A program made the translations under genes and the position numbers. Below are positions 55,628-64,000 of a DNA stretch of 64,000 bases, one piece after another (the first letter of the stretch is position 1; each line of letters begins with the position of its first letter). The notes below the pieces were generated by a model. It made no database searches and was not told the DNA's origin. It worked only from the letters and a program-made list of their open reading frames with translations. This stretch comes from Triglochin maritima (taxonomy: Eukaryota; Streptophyta; Magnoliopsida; Alismatales; Juncaginaceae), in NCBI GenBank assembly GCA_963682175.1, contig OY821781.1, forward strand, positions 40,065,254 through 40,129,253, given 5' to 3'.

Positions 55628-56758
55628 TTAGAACCGAAACTCACCAAACAGTTCTGGGAACTTCTTCGGGACCTCATCCTCAACTTCCCAAGTGGCCTCT
55701 CGCTCACTATGGTGCTGCCACCTGACCTTCACCATCGGAATGGTCCTCCTCCTAAGCTGGTGCTCCATCCAATCCACGATCTCCACAAGTCTCTCCTCGA
55801 GAGACAAATCTTGCTGGATCTCCAGAACCTCTAACTGAATCACGTGAGAAGGATCTGTTACGTACTTCCTCAGCATAGAAACGTGGAAGACCTTGTGAAC
55901 ACCCGAAAACTGCGGCGGTAGCGCAATCCTGTAGGCAACCTCTCCGATCCGATCGAGAATCTTAAACGGCCCGACGTACCTCGGACTGAGCTTCCCCCTC
56001 TTCCCGAACCTCATCACTCCTCGAGATGGTGAAATCTTCAGGAAAATGTGATCGCCTACTTCAAACATCAGTGCACGCCTATGCCTATCCGCGTAGCTCT
56101 TCTGCCTACTCTGAGCTATCGCTAATCTCTGCCCGATCACATCAACTTTTTTGGCATACATCTGCACAATCTCAGGCTCGATCAGTTGTCTCTCATCTAC
56201 ATCACTCCAGCCAACTGGTGAAATGCATGGTCTCCCGTACAAAGCCTCGTACGGTGCCATTCCGATACTCGAATGGTAGCTGTTGTTGTAGGCGAACTCT
56301 ATCAGCGGTAAGTGCTCATCCCAGTGCCCTGCCCAATCCAGAGCACATGCTCTCAGCATATCCTCCAGAGTCTGGATCGTTCTCTCAGACTGGCCATCTG
56401 TCTGTGGGTGGAATGTTGTACTGAACTTCAACCGAGTCCCCAAAGCCTGCTGCAGACTTCCCCGAAATCTGGAAGTAAACCTGGCGTCTCGATCAGATAT
56501 AATACTCACTGACATCCCATGCAATCAGACTATCTCCTCAATGTACAACCTAGCCAGGTCTTCCAAGGGTAATGTGGTCTGGATTGCCCGAAAATGCAAT
56601 GACTTGGTCAGTCGATCAACTATCACCCAAATCGCGTCGTGAGATCTCCTCGTCCTCGGCAACCCGGTGACGAAATCCATCGTCACATGCTCCCACTTCC
56701 ATTCTGGCAGATCTATCCTCTGCATCGGTCTTGCGGGTCTCTTGTGCTCAATTTTCAC
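55628..56758 (-). pseudogene. pol: Gypsy integrase with chromodomain-like C-terminus
   Basis: The first part (56758-56525) holds RIDLPEWKWEHVTMDFVTGL and IWVIVDRLTKSLHF. A TGA at 56527-56525 replaces one codon, and the same frame continues: [34 protein letters not shown] (D and E of the DDE triad intact), [20 protein letters not shown], then the [14 protein letters not shown] barrel and [10 protein letters not shown]. The tail [35 protein letters not shown] is chromodomain-like and would steer integration to particular chromatin. Apart from the one stop this 298-codon part is open. Confidence 0.92.
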
Positions 56759-57037
56759 CTACTGACAAACCAGACATCTGTCAACAAACTTTGCTATCTC
56801 AGTCTTCATCCCCTTCCACCAGAAATTCCTCTAAAGATCTTTATAAATTTTTGTGCTACCCGGGTGGATGGAATAACGGGACTTGTGTGCCTCCTCCAAG
56901 ATTTCCTTCTTCAGATCTCCCCCATTTGGTACCCAGACTCAGCCCTTGAATCTTAGACATCCGTCAACTCCTATACTGAAATCTTATCCATCTCTGCCAA
57001 CCAACTGCAACAACCCAACTAACTCCTCGTCAACCCT
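56759..57037 (-). pseudogene. pol: Gypsy integrase zinc-finger region, stop-ridden
   Basis: Lies between RNase H and the integrase core. Readable minus-strand pieces include a KFVDRCLVCQ-like end of the HHCC finger near 56770, with stops at both borders. Confidence 0.6.
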
Positions 57038-59263
57038 CTAAGCCTCAACAATACTCATGACCATCTGAGGCTCCACTCTCAGTCCAGCTATCACCGCTCC
57101 CTCAGAGTCCGTGGTGAATGGCTTCCACTCTGACAATGTCTCGAGTAGTCTCCACTCCTGAATACACAAACTAGCAGCTGAAATTTCCACCTTTCTACTC
57201 AAGGCATCTGCGACTGTATTCGCCTTCCCCAGATGGTAAGAGATAGTGAAATCATAGTCCTTGATCAGATCAAGCCACCTGCGCTGCCTTATATTCAGCT
57301 CTTTCTGCGAAAATAGGTACTTCAGACTCTGCTGATCTGTGAAAACCTCGAACTTCTCACCATACAGATAATGACGCCAGGTCTTCAGCGCATGAACCAC
57401 TGCTGCCAATTCCAAATCATGAGTGGGGTAGTTCCTTTCGTGCACTTTCAACTGCCTCAAAGTATAAGCAACCACCTAACCGTGTTGCATCAGTACACAA
57501 CCCAATCCCACACCAGAAGCATCACTATAAATCACAAAACCTCCTCTGCCATTGGGAAGAGTCAGAACTGGAGCAGTCGTCAACCGACTCTTCAGTTCCC
57601 AAAAACTGTCCTCGCACTTCTGGGACAGAACAAACTTCACTCCCTTCTGCGTCAATGCCGTCAGAGGTGAAGCAAGCCTCGAGAAGTGCTTGATGAATTG
57701 ACGATAATAACCCGTCAATCCAACAAAGCTCCTGATCTCTGTCACACTCGTCGGGGCTCTCCACTGAGTCACTGCCTCCACCTTCGCTGGATCCACTGAT
57801 ATCCTAGCCCCTGATACTATGTGACCAAGAAAAGCGACACTGTCTAACCAGAACTCGCACTTCGAAAACTTGGCGTACAACTGATGATCTCTCAAAATGC
57901 CAAGTACGACCTGCAAGTGCTCCCTATGATGCTCTATGTCTGGTGAATATACCAAGATGTCGTCTACAAAGACTACCACGAATCGGTCGAGGTCCTGGCT
58001 GAACGTCCTGTTCATCAGATCAATGAAAGCTGCAGGCGCGTTCATCAATCCAAACGGCATCACTAGAAATTCATAGTGACCGTATCTCGTCCTAAAAGCA
58101 GTCTTCTGCACATCTGCCTCTCTGATCCTCAACTGATGATAACCGGAGAGCAGATCAATCTTCGAGAACACCTTCACTGACTGCAACTGGTCAAACAAGT
58201 CCTCGATCCTGGGCAAGGGATATCGATTCCTAATGGTAACTTTGTTCAGCATCCTGTAATCAATACACATCCGCAGCGATCCATCCTTCTTTTTCACGAA
58301 GAGTACCGACGCTCCCCAAGGCGAGACACTGGGGCGGATAAACCCAGTATCCAACAAATCCTGCAACTGCTTCTTCAACTCGACTAACTCAGCAGGTGAC
58401 ATCCTATAAGGAGCCTTCGACTGTGGGGTGGTCCCAACTACCAAATCAATACCGAATTCCAACTCCCTATGAGGCGACAAATCAGAGACATCTGAAAATA
58501 CATCAGCAAACTCCCGGACAAACTCTATGTCCTCCAATGACCTCATCTCTTGATCTGAGACAACTAAGGTAGCCACGAAAGCTCTGCAGCCCTGCTCAAG
58601 CAACTTTCGTGCCCTCACTGCTGACACCACAACCTGACCACCTCTATCCTTCCTTCCCCTGATCAACAAATCAGGTAGCCCCTTCCTCGGGATCAGAATC
58701 TTCTTTTCCCGGCACAAGACTCGCACATCATATTGGGATAGCCAATCCATCCCTAGTATAACATCGAAATCCTCCATCGACAACAAGATCAGGTCAGGTG
58801 GAAACTCCTGATCTTCCGAAACAATCGTGGCGCTGGGGAGGAAGCTCCCCACAGTGCCCACCAGACCCAAGGGTGTGCTGAATTCCAACGTGGTAGTCAA
58901 CATCGCAGGGGTACGACCCAACACACTCGCAAATCTCTCCCAAATGAACGAATGCGTGGCCCCACAATCAAACAACACTCTGGCTACCAAACCAGCAATA
59001 AAAAGCGTACCTTCCACCATAGTGTTGGCGTCCCTCGCCTCCTCTGCCTGAATGGTGAATATTCTCCAGGTCCTCTGTCCCTGCTGAGGTGGTGCAAAAG
59101 GACGACGACCTCCGTCTCTACCCACCGTTGGGGGTCTCGCTCGAGCACTAGACTCGCCACAGTGTTGGCTGACCACAACTGAAACAAACTCCAGGACGGC
59201 CCCCACACTCTCAACCTTGGTGGACTCTGCCACACTTCCTACACGGCTCAGGCTGGCGTGCAC
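57038..59263 (-). pseudogene. pol: Gypsy protease, reverse transcriptase and RNase H
   Basis: The frame from 59263 has the protease site [11 protein letters not shown] (Asp 99; Cys at the usual Ser/Thr position), [12 protein letters not shown], then RT with [53 protein letters not shown] and the intact catalytic [12 protein letters not shown] (432-435). RNase H starts at [13 protein letters not shown] (Asp 581). A TAG at 57478-57476 interrupts it; the same frame continues with [40 protein letters not shown] and [15 protein letters not shown] to about 57038. All catalytic residues I can check are present, so decay is by stops only. Confidence 0.93.
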
Positions 59264-60048
59264 TGCTCCCCTCTATCCCGGGCCTCTTGCCTGGATTTCC
59301 TACTAGTGGAACTCCCGGACGTCCACTGATCTTTCCCTGAGGCCTCCTGGACTCTGCATAGTTTTCCTGATAGTCCTGGTCTATGAGACTCGCGAACTTC
59401 ACGACATCTACTAAGGTCTGAGGCATGTTGTAAATCACGTGAGTACGGAGCTGCTTCCGAAGCCCCCGAATAAACTTCCTCGCTCTCTGAATTGGGGTCA
59501 CATTGATCTCCAGACAATAACGCTCCAAAGCGTTGAACTTCCGGACGTAGTCTACCAGTGTCATCTCCCCCTGCTCGAGGCTCATGAATTCCTCTCTCTT
59601 CCCGTCCCTGACATGCTCTGGAAAGTACTGCTCATTGAATTCCCTGAGGAACTCATCCCTGACATCAATCCTGTCTGGAAACACCACTGCGGTCGTGGTC
59701 CTCCACCAGTTGGACGCCTCGCCGCCCAACACATACGTGGCCAAACCCACCATCCTCTCTGGTGGACTCCCAATCACCTGGAAGATCTCCTGGATCTTAA
59801 AGGCCCAGTCCTCTGCAGCCTCAGAATCTCCTCTGCCATCGAAAGCAGGCGGGTGTTGGCGCATAAAACGGTCGTGCACCGCTCCCGCCCCCTGTCGTCT
59901 CATCTCTGCCAGACTGACGCTCTAGAAGAACGCCTAGCCTCTGCACAGTGTCGTAGAGCATTCGTCGCTCCTCAGCCCAATCCGCGGCTCCAGTCTCCTC
60001 ACTGGTACTCTGGCCACGTGGGGGAGGTCTCACGCGTCTCGGAGGCAT
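59211..60048 (-). pseudogene. gag: Gypsy gag, frameshifted
   Basis: Starts at 60048 (MPPRRVRPPPRGQSTSEETG). It shifts frame near 59905 into MRRQGAGAVHDRFMRQHPPA, WAFKIQEIF, EASNWWRTT, EFLREFNEQYFPEHVRDGKR, MTLVDYVRKFNALERYCLEI and FIRGLRKQLRTHVI, the retrotransposon gag core. It ends at a knuckle start [10 protein letters not shown] near 59211, where another shift leads into the protease frame, so gag and pol were probably one reading frame. Confidence 0.9.
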
Positions 60049-60161
60049 CTACACACGAGACATCAGAACAGAAAATTAGATGATTATGCATGCATGCTCT
60101 ACAATGCAACTATCTAAAAGACATCTAAGGTGGCTTCTTTGGACAAGTGCGTCGGAACTGA

Positions 60162-60176
60162 TCGCTCTGATACCAA
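60162..60176 (-). promoter_or_regulatory. Gypsy primer-binding site (initiator-Met type)
   Basis: Minus strand TTGGTATCAGAGCGA two bases inside the 5' LTR end (60179). Standard Met-type priming sequence. Confidence 0.9.
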
Positions 60177-60178
60177 TT

Positions 60179-60520
60179 TGTAACATCCTCAAAAGTGGAA
60201 AAAATTTATTTTTTTAATAAAACATAACACGAGGATATTACCAAAGAAAAAAAGGCAACTGGTGCACAAACATATATACAATATATATCTGAGAGTTTCA
60301 AAACTGTGATTACAACAAAAGATAACGAAAATATACATGTAAGCACTCGGACCTCAAAAACAAGGAAAGCAGGATATGGCCCCGAACGTGCTCCTCCTCA
60401 GTCACCACCTCCTCACGGCCTGAAATAAAACACGTCTATTCCTGAGTTTCCCATAAGGAAACCCCGTATGCCAAACTTCTATCACAATAAATGAATTAGA
60501 CATCTAAAGCATGTATGATA
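60179..60520 (-). repeat. Gypsy 5' LTR, truncated
   Basis: TGTAACATCCTCAAAAGTGG onward matches 53728-54070 with small differences, then breaks at about 60520 into the 1.3 kb duplicated segment. Roughly 1.5 kb of this LTR is missing. Confidence 0.9.
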
Positions 60521-61847
60521 AGAAAAGAGAGTAAAACATCACCATTACAGTTTGTTAATTAGTATTTATGTTAGGTGGTAATTGCCATGTACGTCCAACC
60601 AATACTTATAATTTTAACAATTATTTTTGTTGGCATCCATGAATCCATATTTTAATGAATTGTTTGTTTGCCTACTCATCCAAAAGATTATTAGTTTTGA
60701 GCAAGATCATCTCCGAGATCACATAGATATCCATAGCACAATGGGTCTGTCTGAATTGTCATTCTTAATAATTATATTTGCATTATAAACACTATTAATT
60801 CAATGTCTTATAGTGTACTTTTCCTATTTTGGTGGAACTCATGTATTAGATATGTATATGATCCAAAATGAATTATAGGAATCATGGACCACGAATATCC
60901 AACGTTAGTAACTTCTCCTAATCCACATGCGACGTCCAACAGTACCATACTCCACCATCATCCACCACATCAACTTTTACCTTTCATGCTATATTCAATC
61001 CTATAAAGAGGCATTCCTCGATCATATGTATCCTAAAAACTTGATATGTTCGTTTTAATACCGCAAGTGCACGACGTTGATGAAGACGCAGGAAGTACGG
61101 GTTGCACTAGAGACGCAGCAAGTACGGGTCGTGTCCACGAGAAGGTGTGTCAACTCTGGTTTGTTCGAAGGCAAGTGAGAAAAGATGGGAAGTAGTTGTG
61201 ATTACACTAAACAAAACTACGAATCAATAAACAATAAAACTAAACCCCATGGAGTGAAGGTGTGTAGGTATGTGTGAGAGTATGTATTCTTTCAATTAGA
61301 AACAAGTGTAGTTTGTGTGACATACAAGTAGAAGCTAGTGTAGAATCTAAGTGTAGGATACACAACACTACATGACAAACCATGAACATGCATATCTCAC
61401 ATAAAGTTGATGTTGATTTTAGATTCTCAAACATGCAATAAGTACCTAGTGTGACCATTAGAGCATCAATCAGTCCTACATACAACCAAAATCATTCATG
61501 TAAATGTGCACCAAATATAGATCCATACATGACAAGTCATTTCCATCAAATCATAACAAGCAACAAGATAAACTCTAAAGCTAGCATTAGATAAGTACAT
61601 AGTGTGGACATTATCTCATCTAATACAAGTTTAAGCATGCTACAAGTATAGATCTATATTAAGCATGTGAAATGACACAAATAAAAAACTCATCACTATC
61701 ACATAGTCTACATTACCTCCACCACATATGGGGATGGAACTATTCACTACTCATTATGAAGACAAAACGAAAATTAAACTAAGCATGCAAGAATTGAAAG
61801 AGACAATATAAAACTAACTAAGAAAAATTATTTTATTTACATGACTC
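60521..61847 (+). repeat. 1.3 kb duplicated segment, copy 2
   Basis: Collinear with 10789-12131. Differences include a small local duplication near 61078-61125 (GACGCAG(G/C)AAGTACGGGT twice). Its left border is a recombination junction inside the Gypsy LTR; its right border leads into an inverted Athila-like LTR piece. Confidence 0.8.
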
Positions 61848-61852
61848 ACATT

Positions 61853-62256
61853 ACAATTGCTGAGTGGTTGGGACAGCCAATTGGCGGTCTTGAGTGGTTG
61901 GACCGCGTCTGGATTTCGGCGGCTGGTTTCTGGTTTGATTTATTGATGTTTGATGAACCCGATTTGATTGTTGATGTTTATACCTGGATTTAATTGCAAA
62001 AATACTCATCATGATGGTGTGGATCTTCTTGATTTTCTCATTGATCCTTTTGATTTATATCCAGGTCCTTCTCTCTTGCACTCAGTCAATAAGTCCTACA
62101 ATTCAGTTTTTTTCCTTGCTTTTAAGTCATTTTTGTGTCTTTTTTTCTCACTTATTTTATTCCTAAAACTTAAACATAAAACTCGTTACGTAGCATTGCT
62201 TAGGCTAAAAATAAAGAATATAAGACACAAATATATGCATGATATGATGTCAATCA
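61853..62256 (-). repeat. Inverted Athila-like LTR piece
   Basis: The reverse complement starts TGATTGACATCATATCATGC at 62256 and follows the longer LTR version at 49735 (AACGAGTTTTATGTTTAAG, TCAAGAAGATCCACACCATCATGATGAG), to a TTGGCGGTC palindrome half at about 61874. Truncated at the left. Confidence 0.85.
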
Positions 62257-63063
62257 ATCCACCACATCAACTTTTACCTTTCATGTTATATTCATTCCTA
62301 TAAAGAGGAATTCCACGATCAAGAGAGATGGTTACACTCACAACACCGTACTCCACATTAGCCTCACTTGTTCAGCCATATCACATCCACAATCCCACGA
62401 TCACCAAACCAACCCTCACCATCTATACCTCGCACATCCAATTCCTCACACCCATATATACTTAAATCCCATGTTGGAAAGGGTGGCACGCACCAAACCT
62501 ACGTGATCAGAAGAAGAGGGGGTACACATACCCCCAAACAAAACACATACACCAATCAAACATGAGAGAAGAAGAGAGGGTGACGTGAGAAGAAAAGAGA
62601 GTGGAGCAATATGAGAGGATAATTAAGAGAAGTGTGACATGAGGTGGAGTTGTGGTTCACGCTAAACGGACAACGATTCCGATTTTGTGGCAACACCGGC
62701 AACCTCGGCATCTCCGGTGATAGCTCCCATAAGTGATTCAACCTCAACGATCATGCCGATGACCTTGGTAACTCCTGCAACAACTCCCACAACTTCAACA
62801 CTTATTGAACCTCGACGACTATTGATTTGGGCGTCTACAATACCACCAATAACAACGACCTCGCCACTTCTCACGACGACACTAAAGACTCTGGTCTGGT
62901 CCACTTCACCATTCACCAACAATAACATTGCCGTCATCGTCATAATCTTCAGCGACAATATCTGTCCCTTGCGGTTGGTCAAAAGCATAATCTCCTTTGC
63001 CAAACCATTCATCGTACGTGGGCGGCCACCCTCCTTAAGGATCTGTACCCATTCGTGCACCAA
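62257..63063. other. Unassigned region
   Basis: 62257-62330 repeats the ATCCACCACATCAACTTTTACC...CCTATAAAGAGG part of the 1.3 kb segment (also at 11275 and 60960). 62660-63063 is GC-richer and open in two antisense frames, giving Val/Gly-rich or Thr/Pro-rich peptides with no domain I recognise. It may be a captured exon or non-coding. Confidence 0.4.
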
Positions 63064-63370
63064 ACACGATCATTCCGGTCACTGTCTTTTTTTTAAGGAT
63101 TCGTCTCCGGATGGTCGCCCGATTTGCCAAGCGATCACCTTCCTTTGGGATTCGGGCTCGTTTGGTTTTGGGAAAAACACGATCATTCCGGTGACTGTCC
63201 TTTTTTTAAGGATTCGTCTATTAATGATCGCACAATTTGCCAAGCGATCACCGCCCTTGTGGCGTGCTCATTTGGCTTGGCAAAAACACATGTTATTCCG
63301 GTCATTGTCTTTTTTTAAGGATTCGAATGATTGTTTATACTTTTGGCAAATAAAAATATACGCGGGAAGG
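63064..63370 (+). repeat. Tandem 113-bp repeat, about 2.7 units
   Basis: Units start near 63067, 63180 and 63290 with ATTCCGGT(C/G)A(C/T)TGTC-TTTTTTTAAGGATTCG, then GATTTGCCAAGCGATCACC and TTTGG(T/C)TT(T/G)GG(G/C)AAAAACAC. Related units are at 12132-12320. Confidence 0.85.
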
Positions 63371-63820
63371 CTGCCCAAATTTACAAGGTTAGATTGACTA
63401 AAAGAATAACATGATTTCATAAACAATCATTGTTAACAATGTGGTTAGTGGACGTCAAATAATAGAGAGATTCAATCTTATATCTAGGATTGAATATAAG
63501 ATCTCATTCGTTGAGGGAATATGACATAAATACCATGATGGAGTAGGAATATGGAAGTTTCAGATGAACGAAATGTGATTCCAATACATGTTGGTATATG
63601 AGAAATATGACTTCAGTTAATTATGGGGTTTTAGTTACATAAAAATGACTTCATAATTATTCCTATATTCTAATTCATACACACGTGGTCGAATTGGATC
63701 TTATCTTGGAATGATGCCCCAACTCGTTCGTATGTGAGGTTTACGCTTCAACCCAAAAAATGTGCATATATATGTGCACTGTTGGGAGGGGGATTCTACC
63801 TATGCATTACACAACAAACG
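63371..63820. other. Intergenic, no gene seen
   Basis: AT-rich, no coding or repeat structure recognised. Confidence 0.5.
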
Positions 63821-64000
63821 TGTAACGTCCCAAAATAGAGGAAAATTTAAAATTTTAAACAAACGAGATCTCAAGACAAAAGTCATCAAACAGGAATGTT
63901 ACTCATATAAATATAATCAGTCGGTGCACGACAATACAACATAGTTTATCAAAATATATGATTACATCAATACAACGAAAGACAGATACAAGTAATCATG
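63821..64000 (-). repeat. Start of another Gypsy-type LTR, cut by the window end
   Basis: TGTAACGTCCCAAAATAGAGG, then GGTGCACGACAATACAAC, TTACATCAATACAACGAAAGACAGAT and ACAAGTAATCA follow the order seen at 53728-53890 (TGTAACATCCTC, TGCACCAACATATATAC, ATTACAACAAAAGATAAGG, ATGTAATCA), but clearly diverged. Same orientation as the 53.7 kb LTR is inferred. Confidence 0.55.

Larger units (their letters stand above)
53728..60520 (-). mobile_element. Chromovirus-type Gypsy element (minus strand), right end lost
   Basis: Minus-strand order: truncated 5' LTR (60179-60520), Met primer site, gag, protease, RT, RNase H, integrase with C-terminal chromodomain-like tail, polypurine tract and full 3' LTR (53728-55593). 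The long LTR with TGTAACATCC ends and the chromodomain-like tail point to the Tekay/Del group. It sits in Copia-4; because the far LTR end is missing, no target duplication can be verified (ATTAC precedes 53728). At least four in-frame stops and two frameshifts in coding DNA. Confidence 0.9.

Noticed and set aside
62687..63397. 236-codon ORF and its antisense partner
   Set aside because: Thr/Pro-rich and Val/Gly-rich translations of opposite strands with no domain, and the last third reads through the 113-bp tandem repeat. Kept only as an unassigned region.

Overview
The window is plant nuclear DNA, almost certainly from an angiosperm with a repeat-rich genome. The evidence is the mix of Ty1/Copia and Ty3/Gypsy LTR retrotransposons with plant-type primer sites (initiator-Met and Asp), CACTA, hAT and Mutator-like DNA elements, and decayed pieces of plant gene families: an L-type lectin receptor kinase, a TCP transcription factor, ribosomal protein eS26 with plant introns, and a 3-ketoacyl-CoA synthase. 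I see no intact, recognisable host gene. The only candidate is a 75-codon coiled-coil ORF at 10153-10380. There is no CRISPR array, operon, tRNA or rRNA gene.

Layout. 1-1636: right part of a Mutator-like element carrying an endonuclease-like fragment and a lectin receptor kinase fragment between CT and GA tracts. 3361-8912: a second Mutator-like element, split by a short-LTR Copia (4084-8892, TSD GTATC). 8913-12770: intergenic DNA, the small coiled-coil ORF, and a 1.3 kb segment repeated at 60.5 kb. 12768-16303: a Copia pol fragment between two 0.78 kb direct repeats. 16304-21690: a field of degenerate short repeats with CACTA-type elements; one has a clean hAT MITE inside it (TSD in TSD). 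21690-27046: a complete but decayed Copia. 27627-28924: a hAT element with perfect 8-bp TSD carrying TCP and eS26 gene pieces. 29054-35400: a Mutator-like element of the first family with a giant CT/GA tract, interrupted by a 4.4 kb putative solo LTR. 36375-38155: a CACTA element with dense GACGTC motifs. 39076-39725: a 3-ketoacyl-CoA synthase pseudogene.

39840-60520 is a layered nest. An old minus-strand Copia was split three times: by a gag-only LTR element (40955-46230, TSD CGAGG, itself holding a hAT MITE with 8-bp TSD), by a pol-deleted Athila-like Gypsy (47226-53102, TSD GTGGA), and by a chromovirus-type Gypsy (53728-60520, minus strand, right end lost). From 60521 on come the second copy of the 1.3 kb segment, an inverted Athila-like LTR piece, a 113-bp tandem repeat and the start of another Gypsy LTR at the window edge.

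The elements do not form a pathway. The biology here is insertion order, capture of gene pieces, and convergence of LTR sequences on short palindromes. The best candidates for something little described are the CT-tract Mutator-like family, the TCP-eS26 chimera in a hAT element, and the GGTCGACC palindromes shared by LTRs of two unrelated superfamilies.
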